Shown one piece after another: positions 20,230 through 29,867 of a DNA stretch of 64,000 nt. The stretch covers positions 2,046,001 through 2,110,000 of the forward strand of contig NZ_CP152474.1 of the NCBI RefSeq assembly GCF_039727615.1. The letters are read 5' to 3'. Positions within the stretch are counted from its first letter, which is position 1, and each line of letters starts with the position of its first letter. The DNA comes from Leclercia sp. S52 (GTDB taxonomy: Bacteria; Pseudomonadota; Gammaproteobacteria; Enterobacterales; Enterobacteriaceae). A program made the position numbers and the translations under genes. The notes under the pieces were generated by a model. The model had not been told where the DNA came from. It saw only the letters and a list, made by a program, of their open reading frames with translations, and did no database searches.

Positions 20230-21861
20230 TTATGTTCGACGGCAGTGGGTGAGCAGATCCATTTGCGGCTGATAGACCGACGTCTGGATGTTCATCATCC
20301 CCAGCACGGTGGAGAACAGATTATCCTGCGACACCGTCTCTTTCGCCGCCTGATCGCGCAGGCACTGCTCATCAACGCCAAAGTTCTGTTTATAGTCCTG
20401 CGACAGCCAGAACATAAACGGAATGTGCGTCTGCTGCTCCGGGGCCAGCATGTACGGCGTGCCATGCAGGTACAGGCCGTTTTCCCCCAGCGACTCCCCG
20501 TGATCGGAGAGATAGACCAGCGCGGTGTTCATCGTCGCCTGGCGGGCTTTCAGGGCATCAATGGTGCGACTCACCACGCTGTCGGTATACAGAATGGTAT
20601 TGTCATAGGTATTTATCAGCGCCTGATGATCGCAGTCCTGAATCTGATTGGTGTCGCAGGTCGGGGTAAAGCGACGGTACTGCTCCGGGTAACGTTGATA
20701 GTAGGCCGGGCCGTGGCTGCCCATCAGGTGGATCACCAGCACCGTATCCTGCTTCAGGCCATCCAGGGTGTCATTCAGGCGATAAAGGTTAACGTCGTCA
20801 ATACAGGATTTGTCCTTACAGAACTGGTCCAGCTTCCACTGGGTCATGTCGGTGTGCGGGATGCGATCGCAGGCGCCTTTACACCCGCCGTCGTTATCCC
20901 GCCACAGCATATTAATCCCGGCGTGGCCCAGCACATCCATTAATCCTTCCTGATGATGCGCCAGGTCAGCATCGTATTTTTTGCGCGGCATCCCGGAGAA
21001 CATGCACGGGACGGAGACGGCGGTTTCGGTCCCGCAGGAAGAGGCCTGCGGGAAGTTAATCACGTTCTGTTTTTTCAGCTCAGGGTTGGTCTCACGGTTA
21101 TAGCCGTTCAGGGAGTAGTTCTCTGCCCGGGAAGCTTCGCCCACCAGCAGGACCAGCACGGTCTTTTTCTGCTGCGCCATCAGCACCGGGCCTTTACGGG
21201 CATCTTCACCGAGACGAATTAAGGTCTGATCGCCCGCAAACCAGCGCGCCTTGCTGTACTTCGCCAGGGCGCTGACGTAGTTGGCCGGGGTCACCATCTT
21301 GACGATGCCTTTGTTATTGCGGAACAGCGAGGCATAGTCCTTATAAAAGACCGCCGCCACCAGAATAATGACCACCAGGCTGGCGAGAATAGCCGCGAGG
21401 CGCATTAACAGCGTCTGCCACCACTTGCCAGGGCGGATGCGGATCATCGCCAGCACGCAGGCAGGCACCAGTCCGGCGACAACCAGCCACAGTACCAGCT
21501 GCGGGGTGACCAGCGCCGTGGCCTCCTGGGAGTTAGTCTCAAAGACGTTGACCATCATATTCTGGTCAATCACCGCGCCGTAGGTAAACATAAACCAGGT
21601 CGCCGCCGCGCAGCCGAGGGTCAGCAGCACCAGCAGCGGTTTGCGGATCAGCGGAATATTCAGAATGCTGAATACGATCACCCAGCCGCAGAACAGCACC
21701 AGCGGCACCGTGAGGGCGAAGATGACGTCATGCAGCCGGGCGGGAGAGATCACCTGCCAGCTGCGGTGAATAAACAGGGCATTTAACAGCGTAAATAAGA
21801 GTGCGCAGCCCAGCGTAAATTTCGTATCGTTACACTGTAACTTTTTGAAGGTCAGCATCAT
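20230..21861 (-). CDS. EptA-like lipid A phosphoethanolamine transferase
   Basis: A 543-aa inner-membrane enzyme of the EptA/MCR family that adds phosphoethanolamine to lipid A. Five N-terminal membrane helices are followed by a periplasmic sulfatase-fold domain. Zn and catalytic residues are seen in LVGEASRAENYS (Glu ~245), SCGTETAVSVPCMFS (Thr ~285 nucleophile) and SDHGESLGENG (Asp-His ~453-454). Multiple cysteines fit the family disulfides. It is strongly similar to E. coli EptA, but it lies in the nemR-ydhL gap rather than beside basRS (pmrAB). E. coli K-12 has no gene in this gap. Start could be 21861 or 21858. Colistin effect is possible but not shown. Confidence 0.85.
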   Translation of the reverse strand: MMLTFKKLQCNDTKFTLGCALLFTLLNALFIHRSWQVISPARLHDVIFALTVPLVLFCGWVIVFSILNIPLIRKPLLVLLTLGCAAATWFMFTYGAVIDQNMMVNVFETNSQEATALVTPQLVLWLVVAGLVPACVLAMIRIRPGKWWQTLLMRLAAILASLVVIILVAAVFYKDYASLFRNNKGIVKMVTPANYVSALAKYSKARWFAGDQTLIRLGEDARKGPVLMAQQKKTVLVLLVGEASRAENYSLNGYNRETNPELKKQNVINFPQASSCGTETAVSVPCMFSGMPRKKYDADLAHHQEGLMDVLGHAGINMLWRDNDGGCKGACDRIPHTDMTQWKLDQFCKDKSCIDDVNLYRLNDTLDGLKQDTVLVIHLMGSHGPAYYQRYPEQYRRFTPTCDTNQIQDCDHQALINTYDNTILYTDSVVSRTIDALKARQATMNTALVYLSDHGESLGENGLYLHGTPYMLAPEQQTHIPFMFWLSQDYKQNFGVDEQCLRDQAAKETVSQDNLFSTVLGMMNIQTSVYQPQMDLLTHCRRT

Positions 21862-22004
21862 CGTTAAACCAGATCGTAGTGATGAGGCGAGTATAGGGAG
21901 CGAAGATTAGTGAAACCTTAATGCCACAATTCTGTGGTTGACCTCTTGCGTTACCCGGACTTAAGGTCTTCACTTTACTCAATCTTGGGTTTCGGGAGGG
22001 TCGT

Positions 22005-22244
22005 GTGGCTGAACAACTGGAGTTCTTTCCTGTCCAGAGCCCGTGCCGGGGTATCTGCCAGTCTGACGAACGGGGTTTTTGTCGCGGCTGTATGCGCACC
22101 CGGGATGAACGTTTTAACTGGCAAACCTTCAGTGATGCCCAGAAGCAGGAGGTTCTGCGCCTGTGCCGCCAGCGTCTTTTGCGCAAATTGCGCGCAAACA
22201 AAGCCCCTGAAACCGAAGAACCGCAGCAACCCTCACTGTTTTAG
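22005..22244 (+). CDS. ydhL: DUF1289 protein YdhL
   Basis: A 79-aa protein with CRGICQSDERGFCRGCMRT, the Cys-rich motif of DUF1289, and a basic C-terminal half. It is the same length as E. coli YdhL. The start is GTG at 22005, with GGGAGGG eight bases upstream. Function is unknown; the cysteines may bind a metal. Confidence 0.9.
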   Translation: MAEQLEFFPVQSPCRGICQSDERGFCRGCMRTRDERFNWQTFSDAQKQEVLRLCRQRLLRKLRANKAPETEEPQQPSLF

Positions 22245-22292
22245 CCCCGTAAACGCGTATACTCTCCCCAGACTTTTTTTAAGGAAATTGCT

Positions 22293-23189
22293 ATGGTTCA
22301 GCGTATTACCCTTGCCCCGCAGGGCCCGGAGTTTTCTCGTTTTGTGATGGGTTACTGGCGTCTGATGGACTGGAATATGTCCGCTCAACAGCTGGTCAGC
22401 TTTATTGAAGAGCATCTTGATCTGGGGATCACCACCGTCGACCACGCCGATATTTATGGCGGGTACCAGTGTGAAGCGGCCTTCGGTGAGGCGATGAAGC
22501 TCTCTCCCGCGCTGCGTCAGCGGATGGAGATCGTCACCAAATGCGGCATTGCTACCACCGCCAAACCAGAGCATGCCCTCGGTCACTACATCACCGACCG
22601 CGACCATATCATCAGCAGTGCGGAACAGTCCCTCGCTAACCTGGCGACCGATTATCTTGACCTGCTGCTGATCCATCGCCCCGATCCGCTGATGGATGCC
22701 GATGAGGTTGCCGAGGCCTTCCTTGCTCTGCATCAGAGCGGCAAGGTGCGCCATTTCGGCGTGTCTAACTTTACCCCGGCGCAGTTTGCCCTGCTGCAGT
22801 CGCGTCTGCCGTTCACCCTGGCGACCAACCAGGTCGAGATTTCCCCGGTTTACCAGCCGCTGCTGCTGGACGGCACCCTCGATCAGCTCCAGCAGCTGCG
22901 GATCCGCCCGATGGCCTGGTCCTGCCTCGGCGGCGGTCGTCTGTTTAATGACGACGCCTTCCAGCCGCTGCGCGATGAACTCGCTCAGGTTGCCCAGGAG
23001 CTGAATGCCGAAACCATCGAGCAGGTGGTGTACGCGTGGATATTACGCCTGCCATCGCAGCCGCTGCCGATTATCGGTTCCGGTAAAATCGAGCGCGTGC
23101 GTGCGGCCCTGGCGGCAGAGCAGCTTCAGATGACGCGCCAGCAGTGGTTCCGCATTCGCAAGGCCGCGCTGGGTTATGACGTGCCGTAA
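22293..23189 (+). CDS. ydhF: Aldo/keto reductase YdhF
   Basis: A 298-aa NADPH-dependent oxidoreductase with the aldo-keto reductase tetrad. This is Asp and Tyr in TTVDHADIYGGYQ, Lys in IVTKCG and His in LLIHRPDPL. It follows ydhL by 48 bp and may be co-transcribed. Substrate unknown. Confidence 0.95.
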   Translation: MVQRITLAPQGPEFSRFVMGYWRLMDWNMSAQQLVSFIEEHLDLGITTVDHADIYGGYQCEAAFGEAMKLSPALRQRMEIVTKCGIATTAKPEHALGHYITDRDHIISSAEQSLANLATDYLDLLLIHRPDPLMDADEVAEAFLALHQSGKVRHFGVSNFTPAQFALLQSRLPFTLATNQVEISPVYQPLLLDGTLDQLQQLRIRPMAWSCLGGGRLFNDDAFQPLRDELAQVAQELNAETIEQVVYAWILRLPSQPLPIIGSGKIERVRAALAAEQLQMTRQQWFRIRKAALGYDVP

Positions 23190-23270
23190 TTCCGTATTTA
23201 TCTGACTTCCCGGTGAAATTATTGCCCCTGGTATAAGCTTAAGGGGCAAAAAACAACCGAAGGAGGTCAT

Positions 23271-23789
23271 ATGAAGCGATTTACTCTGGCAGCGTTGACG
23301 CTGGTGGTCTGCGCAGGTGCGCAGGCTGCCAGTGAAGAAGTCGAGATGAACCTCGTCACCTCTCAGGGGATAGGCCAGTCCATCGGGACGGTGAAAATTA
23401 CCGAAACCGATAAAGGGCTGGAGTTTTCCCCCGACCTCAAAGCCCTTCCGCCGGGCGAACACGGCTATCACGTCCACGCTAAAGGTTCCTGCGAACCGGC
23501 CATGAAAGAGGGTAAACCTTCTGCCGCTGAGGCTGCGGGCGGACACCTCGATCCCCAGAATACCGGCAAGCATGAAGGACCAGAGGGCATGGGCCACCTC
23601 GGCGATCTGCCCGCGCTGGTGGTCAATAACGATGGAAAAGCCACCGATCCTGTGGTCGCGCCGCGCCTGAAAAAGCTGGATGAGGTCAAAGGCAAAGCGC
23701 TGATGATCCACGTTGGCGGCGACAACATGTCGGATCAACCCAAACCGCTCGGCGGAGGCGGGGCGCGTTACGCCTGCGGGGTGATCTGA
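23271..23789 (+). CDS. sodC: Periplasmic superoxide dismutase [Cu-Zn]
   Basis: A 172-aa protein with a signal peptide cut after AGAQA. The Cu-Zn ligands lie in [36 protein letters not shown] and MIHVGGDNM. The closing Cys is in YACGVI. AAGGAGGT precedes the ATG. Its 3' end overlaps the ydhK stop by 22 bp on the opposite strand. Confidence 0.96.
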   Translation: MKRFTLAALTLVVCAGAQAASEEVEMNLVTSQGIGQSIGTVKITETDKGLEFSPDLKALPPGEHGYHVHAKGSCEPAMKEGKPSAAEAAGGHLDPQNTGKHEGPEGMGHLGDLPALVVNNDGKATDPVVAPRLKKLDEVKGKALMIHVGGDNMSDQPKPLGGGGARYACGVI

Positions 23790-25786
23790 TCGCTTAAGGT
23801 GCCCGGGGCGGGCGCCTGTTCCAGCTGGGACAGCGAGCAGTGCAGGCGCCAGATCAGGGCCGCCAGCTCCTGCCCGGCCGGTTGCGGATGATGCCCCAGG
23901 GCGTCGCAGATGCGCTGAAGCTCATCAAGGGTGGCGGCCAGCGGCCGCTGCTGTACCCCGCGCTCGCTCATGATATCCCGCAGCAGCGACACCGCGACAT
24001 CCCGCACCTGCGCCAGCGGATCCGAGCGGGTCTCCCAGTCGCGCAGCTGCCACACCACGTGGCTGCAGTTAAGCAACACCACCCCCCAGCGCAGCAGCCA
24101 GCGGCGCGAGAGCGCATCCTGACTGCTGTTGAGCTGGCTCACATGGTGATACACCAGCGATTCGTAGCCATTTTCACTCAATCGCGGCTTACGGCTGAGC
24201 TGATCGACAAACCCCCGCCGCAGCTCCCGGATATGACGACGGCTTTTCCGCGCATCCGATCCCGGTCGTAGCACCGCAAAGGCCAGCCAGGTCAGCCCCA
24301 CGCCAAGAATTTTTGCCAGATCGTCATTCAGGAAATCGGCAAAGTCATACACCGGCGGGTTGGTCACCGAAATAAACGAACCCATAAAGACGATCAACTG
24401 CCCCCACAGACCGGCAAGGGCGGGCATTTGCTGCTTCAGCAGCTGCATGGTGGTCAACAGCGGGAACAGGAACAGCAGGAACAGCCACAGATCGGAGATC
24501 TGCACCATCAGGCCAAACTTAACCACAAAGCTGAACAGCGAGAGCAGGATCAGGGTGCGCAGCAGCAGCGTCAGGGAGTTGAAGGGCGAAGCCGCCACCG
24601 AGTAGAGCACGCTGCTGATCGCCGCCAGCGTCAGGGCTGCGCCCCCGGCATCCCACTGGGCGGTGATGGTCCAGGCCCCCACCAGAATGAGGGCGCAGAA
24701 GGTACGAAAGCCGCTCCACAGTGCCTCCATGTTATCGGTATGCCGGGCCAGGGCCGGGCTGCGCGGCACGGCAAACTCCGTCACCGGCGTGGCCGCTTCT
24801 ACTGCCGCTATCCAGCGGCTGCTGCGCAGATACAGGCGGCAGAAATAGCGCAGCCGCTGCCAGACGGCGCGATGCCGGTAATCACCGTCATTGCCCGGTT
24901 TGAGCGGGGCAATGATGCGGGACACAGTATAAAAATCGACGTCGGGACGGGCGAGGGCGGCGAGCAGCTGGTCGATGACCTCCCGGGTATGGGCAGGCGG
25001 GTTGGGCCAGTTCAGCAGCATGCGGCGCAGGCTGGAGATGGCGCTGGTCATGCGCAGCTGCTGGTGGAGCAGATAGTTGAGCAGGGCATTTTGCCGACGA
25101 AAGCGATAGTGGCTCCAGAAGGCCTGAATGCGCAGCAGGTTCATGGTCAGGATCTGGGCGATGACCTTCTCATGGGCGAGACGAATGGCATCGTTGCTGT
25201 CGGGCTGCCACAGCAGGCCGGCGTGCTCCAGCAGCCGGGCGTGCATCGCTTTCAGGGCGTTGATCAGAGCCGTGCCGTCGGAGGTGCTGGGCAGGATCAT
25301 CATCATCACCCCGCCGCTCAGAATACCGATGATGACTTCGCACACCCTGGCCTGGGCAATATCCCACAGCTGGGTAATGTCGAGGATGTCGATCACCGGG
25401 AAAGCGATGATCGCCGCGGTGTAACCCGCAAGCTGGAAGGCGTAGGCAACGTTATTGGTGAAATGGGCGCAGGCCCAGGTGCAGATCCCCAGCCAGGCCG
25501 CCATGCTTAATAAAAACAGCCAGGGATCGTTAAGGGTGTGGCCCGCGATGATCAGCGCCGCGGTGGCCCCCATCAGGCTGCCCGCTACGCGTCCAAGGCT
25601 TTTGCTGATCACGCCACCCACGGTCGGAAAGCTGACTACCGCCGCCGAGGTCATCGCCCAGTAGGGTTCATCCAGGTTGAGACAATAGGCGACGGTGAGG
25701 GCCAGGCACATTGCAATGCCGTTGCGCAGGGCATAGCGCCACTGCGCCGGGGTTGCCCTGAGCCACGGCAGGTTGCGCCAGTTCAC
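23768..25786 (-). CDS. ydhK: FUSC-family inner-membrane efflux component YdhK
   Basis: A 672-aa protein with two membrane blocks of about five helices each (residues ~10-170 and ~370-510) and a large cytoplasmic domain. This matches AaeB-like aromatic acid or drug exporters. It is the last gene of the ydhIJK operon and starts with GTG at 25786 overlapping the ydhJ stop (GTGA). It probably works with YdhJ as periplasmic adaptor and an outer-membrane channel. Substrate unknown. Confidence 0.93.
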   Translation of the reverse strand: MNWRNLPWLRATPAQWRYALRNGIAMCLALTVAYCLNLDEPYWAMTSAAVVSFPTVGGVISKSLGRVAGSLMGATAALIIAGHTLNDPWLFLLSMAAWLGICTWACAHFTNNVAYAFQLAGYTAAIIAFPVIDILDITQLWDIAQARVCEVIIGILSGGVMMMILPSTSDGTALINALKAMHARLLEHAGLLWQPDSNDAIRLAHEKVIAQILTMNLLRIQAFWSHYRFRRQNALLNYLLHQQLRMTSAISSLRRMLLNWPNPPAHTREVIDQLLAALARPDVDFYTVSRIIAPLKPGNDGDYRHRAVWQRLRYFCRLYLRSSRWIAAVEAATPVTEFAVPRSPALARHTDNMEALWSGFRTFCALILVGAWTITAQWDAGGAALTLAAISSVLYSVAASPFNSLTLLLRTLILLSLFSFVVKFGLMVQISDLWLFLLFLFPLLTTMQLLKQQMPALAGLWGQLIVFMGSFISVTNPPVYDFADFLNDDLAKILGVGLTWLAFAVLRPGSDARKSRRHIRELRRGFVDQLSRKPRLSENGYESLVYHHVSQLNSSQDALSRRWLLRWGVVLLNCSHVVWQLRDWETRSDPLAQVRDVAVSLLRDIMSERGVQQRPLAATLDELQRICDALGHHPQPAGQELAALIWRLHCSLSQLEQAPAPGTLSDQITPQA

Positions 25787-26640
25787 CGGGCAGTTCCGAT
25801 GGAGACGGTGCAGGTAGTGCCGGAGACCAGCGTCAGGTCCGTCGGCAGCTGGTCAAAGGCAATGCGCACCGGGATGCGCTGCGCCAGTCGCACCCAGGGA
25901 ATATTGGGTTTAACGTCGGGCACCAGGCCGGAATCGGTCTCCACGCTCTGATCGTAGATGGCGCGCCCGATACTGGAAACATGCCCCTGTAACCTTGTCG
26001 AGCCGCTGTAGAGGACGATCTGCGCTGGCGCTCCCTCGCGGATATGCCGGAGTTTGGTCTCCTCAAAGTAGCCCACCACGTAAAACGAATGGCTGTCGAC
26101 CAGAGCGAAGACCGGCTGGCCGGTGGTGGCGTAATCGCCTGGGCGGGTGGAAAGATTGGTCACCCAGCCGTCGACCGGGGCTTTGACCACCGTCTGGGTT
26201 AGCTGCCACTGGGCCTGCTTGAGCGTGGCTTCGGCCACCGCGACGCTGGCCTGCATCGCCTTAACGTTGATATTGGCGGTATCCAGATCTTCGGCGGAGA
26301 TATAGTTCTGCGACAGATGGCGGCGGCGGTTAGCCTCGTTATTGGCTTTCGCCAGGTCGGACTGGGATTTTGCCAGCTGCGCTTCGGCGTTGAGGACCGC
26401 GATGTGATAAGGGGTTTCATCGATATGAAACAGCACCTCGCCCGCGTGGACAAACTGGTTGTCTTTAACCTGCAGTGTGGTGATAGTGCCGGAGACCTGC
26501 GGCGTGACGCTGACCTGCTCGGCGCGCACCTTGCCGTCGCGGGTCCAGGGCGACTGCATATAGTAATTCCATAGCCACCAGCCGGCGATCAGTGCCAGGG
26601 CCAGAACAAGTAATGATGAAAAATATTTAATTGTTTTCAT
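25783..26640 (-). CDS. ydhJ: HlyD-family membrane fusion protein YdhJ
   Basis: A 285-aa adaptor of the AaeA/EmrA type. One N-terminal membrane anchor ([19 protein letters not shown]) precedes the biotinyl-lipoyl half-motif [16 protein letters not shown], a coiled-coil hairpin (~90-140) and the second half [11 protein letters not shown] chose ATG 26640, giving the E. coli length, rather than the upstream 26682. It sits between ydhI and ydhK. Confidence 0.94.
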   Translation of the reverse strand: MKTIKYFSSLLVLALALIAGWWLWNYYMQSPWTRDGKVRAEQVSVTPQVSGTITTLQVKDNQFVHAGEVLFHIDETPYHIAVLNAEAQLAKSQSDLAKANNEANRRRHLSQNYISAEDLDTANINVKAMQASVAVAEATLKQAQWQLTQTVVKAPVDGWVTNLSTRPGDYATTGQPVFALVDSHSFYVVGYFEETKLRHIREGAPAQIVLYSGSTRLQGHVSSIGRAIYDQSVETDSGLVPDVKPNIPWVRLAQRIPVRIAFDQLPTDLTLVSGTTCTVSIGTAR

Positions 26641-26648
26641 AGGTATCG

Positions 26649-26885
26649 TCACCACACAATCAACAGAAACAGACTCAGGCACACCGCCAGCACAAACAGC
26701 GACAGATCCATCAACATCGGGTGCCAGATTTCACCGGAATACATCCAGTCACGCAGCAAGCGGTGGGTGACAAGCCAGATAACAAAACCCAGCATCACCG
26801 CCTTGAATAAGGGGGGAAAGTACACCGAGGCGCCGACAATCAGATCCTGAAGCGGTAACCCCGTGGCGTTAAACGTGAAATTCAC
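26649..26885 (-). CDS. ydhI: Small inner-membrane protein YdhI (DUF1656)
   Basis: A 78-aa protein with two membrane helices and the conserved PPLFKA and [11 protein letters not shown] segments of DUF1656. This family accompanies FUSC exporters. The GTG at 26885 has AAGGAA eight bases upstream and gives the E. coli length; the ATG at 26903 has no ribosome-binding site. Confidence 0.88.
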   Translation of the reverse strand: MNFTFNATGLPLQDLIVGASVYFPPLFKAVMLGFVIWLVTHRLLRDWMYSGEIWHPMLMDLSLFVLAVCLSLFLLIVW

Positions 26886-27079
26886 GAGCCGGTTCCTTTG
26901 CATAGGGGAAAGTGACTAAAAAAAGCAGCCGCATAACGCCTGGCGGCGTCTCAACTCAATATAAAGCAGACGGTCATCAAGTTTTTATCCAGTATTGCAT
27001 TTGTTTTGGCAATATAAATGCTGCACACTATTCTAAAATCAGTATAATAACTTAGCAAGCTAATTATAAGGAGATGAAA

Positions 27080-27514
27080 TTGGAATCGCCACTAGGTTCT
27101 GATCTGGCAAGGTTAGTACGCATCTGGCGTGCTCTGATTGACCATCGCCTGAAACCTCTGGAGTTGACACAGACGCATTGGGTCACGCTGCATAATATCC
27201 ATCAGCTGCCGCCCGACCAGTCACAGATCCAACTGGCAAAAGCGATTGGCATCGAGCAGCCATCACTGGTACGTACGCTCGATCAACTGGAAGATAAGGG
27301 ACTGATTTCGCGTCAGACCTGTGCCAGCGATCGTCGTGCCAAGCGCATTAAACTTACCGACAAAGCCACACCGATCATCACTGAGATGGAAGCCGTAATC
27401 AGCAAAACGCGCGGTGAAATCCTCTCCGGGATCAGCCCGGCTGAACTGGAAATGCTGATCTCGCTGGTCGCCCGGCTTGAAAGCAATATCCACGAGCTAC
27501 AGTCCCGTGATTAA
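27080..27514 (+). CDS. slyA: MarR-family regulator SlyA
   Basis: A 144-aa winged-helix regulator that counters H-NS silencing and controls envelope and stress genes. The sequence [20 protein letters not shown] through [18 protein letters not shown] with SDRRAKRI is the SlyA signature. I choose the TTG at 27080: AAGGAG ends 6 nt upstream. The ATG at 27074 abuts that site with no spacing. It is divergent from ydhIJK, as in E. coli, where SlyA regulates that operon. Confidence 0.95.
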   Translation: MESPLGSDLARLVRIWRALIDHRLKPLELTQTHWVTLHNIHQLPPDQSQIQLAKAIGIEQPSLVRTLDQLEDKGLISRQTCASDRRAKRIKLTDKATPIITEMEAVISKTRGEILSGISPAELEMLISLVARLESNIHELQSRD

Positions 27515-27519
27515 CCATT

Positions 27520-27549
27520 AAAAAAGCCTTGCGAATGCAAGGCTTTTTC
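27520..27549. terminator. Bidirectional terminator between slyA and the GGDEF gene
   Basis: AAAAAGCCTTGC-gaat-GCAAGGCTTTTT, symmetrical with A and T tracts on both sides, serves both convergent genes. Confidence 0.92.
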
Positions 27550-27550
27550 T

Positions 27551-28912
27551 TTACCGGAACACCACCACCCGGTTACGCCCGGTCTCCTTCGCCTCGTACA
27601 TCGCCTTATCCGCACATTCAACGCACGTTTCTGCGCTGGTTTGCGACGAGGTGGCAGTAAACACGCCCATACTGATGGTAATAGGTTCAGGAAGCTGTCC
27701 CCCGGAGCTGGCTCTGTCAAAGCTGCTCAGTTTTAACCTGATCCGCTCTGCAACCTGGCGGGCTGCGTCGGAAGAGGTATGGGTTAACATCAGGACGAAC
27801 TCTTCCCCACCAATGCGCGCTGCGATGTCCTGAGGCCGTACCGAATCCATCAGCAGCCGGGAGACAAACTGCAATACCTTATCTCCCTGCAGGTGCCCGT
27901 AGTTGTCGTTAATACGCTTAAAACGATCGAGATCGCTCACGATAACCGAAACCGGGTGATGATCGTTTGTCGTGCGAAGCGACTGGTTCAGGGCGTCGTA
28001 AAAATAGCTTCGATTGTAGAGGCGGGTCAGGGGATCGCGAATCGAGTTCTGATAAGACTGCTGGTACTTCAGATGCGATTCGCGATACAGATTAAATACG
28101 TCATACAGCAGGACAAAAATAATCAGCAGCGTAGCAACGGTTTCAAATAAGCGGGCGCGATACCAGGTAATGTCTTCCGCGTGACCACCTAAATACAGCA
28201 TCACCAGGGTTGCGATATAACAGACACATAAAAAATTACCGCCGACCCAAAACATATTGCGCACGCGGGTAATAATCATCAATGTTGCTAATGAAACAAC
28301 CCACAGGATAATTAAGGCAATGCTAATGGCCTCTTTCCACAGCAGCATATATTGCCGGGTTTCATTATCAACCAAATCTATTGATAGCAAAGACGAATAG
28401 CTGGAATAAAACCAGGCCAGCGTTACGATTAGGGCAGTAAAAAGAGACGCGCCAACAATGATGGAAAGATGAAACGTCCGCGACAGCGGTCTGTTACGGA
28501 TAAAGTACAGCAGGGCCGAAACGATAAACAGCACCGCCATCAGCAGATGACGGAACGTAAAGAAGATCATGGCGTCGTTGTAGTTCACCACGTTGAACTG
28601 ATGCAGGTCCAGCCACGCCGGATAGCTGGAGAGCGTCCCCACCATCAGCATAGCGGAACCGACAAAGGCGAAAGCAAAAGCCATCAGATATAAGCGCTGT
28701 CTGTCGCACCAGTATTTCATTACCATAAAACAGGCAATAAAGAGGTGAAAAACCAGTAAAAATATGGTGAGCATCGGAAATAAAAGCGGTGAAAACGACG
28801 AAATCTTCTCTTCGAGCCCTATAAACAGCGAATGTAAGATTCCGATAACAATCATGCATCCCAGAAAAAACCGAACACAATTGTTCTTAATATAACGACT
28901 CATCGCAACCAT
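27551..28912 (-). CDS. Membrane-bound diguanylate cyclase (GGDEF)
   Basis: A 453-aa protein with about eight N-terminal membrane helices (residues ~10-280), resembling MASE-type sensory modules, then a complete GGDEF domain. The signature RIGGEEF (~380) is active-type. An inhibitory I-site RPQD lies exactly five residues before it, predicting product inhibition. Also present are DPLTRLYNRSYF, SDLDRFKRINDNYGH and the C-terminal ADKAMYEAKETGRNR. It should make cyclic di-GMP in response to an unknown signal. In E. coli K-12 slyA and slyB are adjacent without it. The start is uncertain (28912 or 28903). Confidence 0.85.
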   Translation of the reverse strand: MVAMSRYIKNNCVRFFLGCMIVIGILHSLFIGLEEKISSFSPLLFPMLTIFLLVFHLFIACFMVMKYWCDRQRLYLMAFAFAFVGSAMLMVGTLSSYPAWLDLHQFNVVNYNDAMIFFTFRHLLMAVLFIVSALLYFIRNRPLSRTFHLSIIVGASLFTALIVTLAWFYSSYSSLLSIDLVDNETRQYMLLWKEAISIALIILWVVSLATLMIITRVRNMFWVGGNFLCVCYIATLVMLYLGGHAEDITWYRARLFETVATLLIIFVLLYDVFNLYRESHLKYQQSYQNSIRDPLTRLYNRSYFYDALNQSLRTTNDHHPVSVIVSDLDRFKRINDNYGHLQGDKVLQFVSRLLMDSVRPQDIAARIGGEEFVLMLTHTSSDAARQVAERIRLKLSSFDRASSGGQLPEPITISMGVFTATSSQTSAETCVECADKAMYEAKETGRNRVVVFR

Positions 28913-29114
28913 AGGTATTGTTTTAAAATAGTAAACAGGTAAAGAGGGTTTGCGAATAGTCTCATAAGCGCAGGGGGAAATACTTTGCGCAGGAACAAGA
29001 TAAGCGAATATTAACTATTTGTTTGGTGAATACATTTCGCAAATATATTCATCCGACCAATGAGAAGTGAGTAATGTAAATGGACGTGGCCAGAAGACCA
29101 CGCCCATAATGTCA

Positions 29115-29582
29115 TTAACGCGGGGAGACGGTCACCTGGCTGCCGTTGCTTGCCAGCACAACGCGTTGGCCAGCGGCGAATTTGGTGTTGCCCTGTTTCT
29201 GCACCACCATAATGGTGCTGCCGTCATCTTTGCGAATTTCTAACTCAACGCCCTGGGATTTGTTCATTGAGCCCTGAACGCCCTGACCGGCAACGCCACC
29301 GGCTACAGCACCTGCCGCAGTCGCCAGTGAACGGCCGGTGCCGCCACCAACGGTGTTACCGAGGAAGCCACCCAGGACCGCACCGCCAAGGGCACCGATC
29401 ACGTTGTTCTCGTCACCACCCTGAATCTGCACCGGGCGTGCGTTCACAATGGTGCCGTAGGTGACTTGTTGTACCTGTTTCGCCTCAGACGCACTGTAAA
29501 CATCCCCGGAGAGGGAGCTATCATTAACACAGCCGGCCAGAGTGAATCCAACCAGCGAAACGGCCAGTACACGTAAAATCAT
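29115..29582 (-). CDS. slyB: Outer-membrane lipoprotein SlyB
   Basis: A 155-aa lipoprotein; the lipobox is LAGC, processed at Cys18. A glycine-zipper region (GALGGAVLGGFLGNTVGGGTG) spans the membrane, followed by a beta-rich domain. I use the ATG at 29582 with AGGAGATTCAA upstream. In E. coli and Salmonella it is induced by PhoP/PhoQ in low Mg2+, and a matching site is present upstream. Confidence 0.96.
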   Translation of the reverse strand: MILRVLAVSLVGFTLAGCVNDSSLSGDVYSASEAKQVQQVTYGTIVNARPVQIQGGDENNVIGALGGAVLGGFLGNTVGGGTGRSLATAAGAVAGGVAGQGVQGSMNKSQGVELEIRKDDGSTIMVVQKQGNTKFAAGQRVVLASNGSQVTVSPR

Positions 29583-29703
29583 TTGAATCTCCTGTTCACC
29601 AAAAAACGCTCTGTGAGCATCCGTTATGGCTAAATTATATGGCATCAGGTGCCACAGTTCCTATCTTCGCCTAAACATTAGGAGAATAGTACTTGATTCT
29701 GGC

Positions 29704-29720
29704 TTAACCAGATATAAACA
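29704..29720 (-). promoter_or_regulatory. slyB: PhoP box of slyB
   Basis: Read on the minus strand: TGTTTA-tatct-GGTTAA, the direct-repeat PhoP box with 5-bp spacing. It is followed after 12 bp by a -10 hexamer TACTAT. This geometry is that of PhoP-activated promoters, with the box in place of a -35. Confidence 0.7.
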
Positions 29721-29867
29721 GGCTCTGACTTCACCCCGCATTCGCTAAGGATAATTCCTGGAATCATCGTTACGTCCAGGTATTGTTAAAAAGTATTATC
29801 GCGTCATGGCATTGATGTCGGGTTTATGGTGGAGTGGGCCATCAACCCAGCGGAGTAAGGAAAACGG

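Noticed and set aside
20230-21861. A mobile mcr gene
   Set aside because: No insertion sequence or plasmid feature nearby; similarity is closest to chromosomal EptA by eye.
24428-25510. 360-aa plus-strand ORF opposite ydhK
   Set aside because: Antisense to a conserved FUSC gene and of shadow composition.
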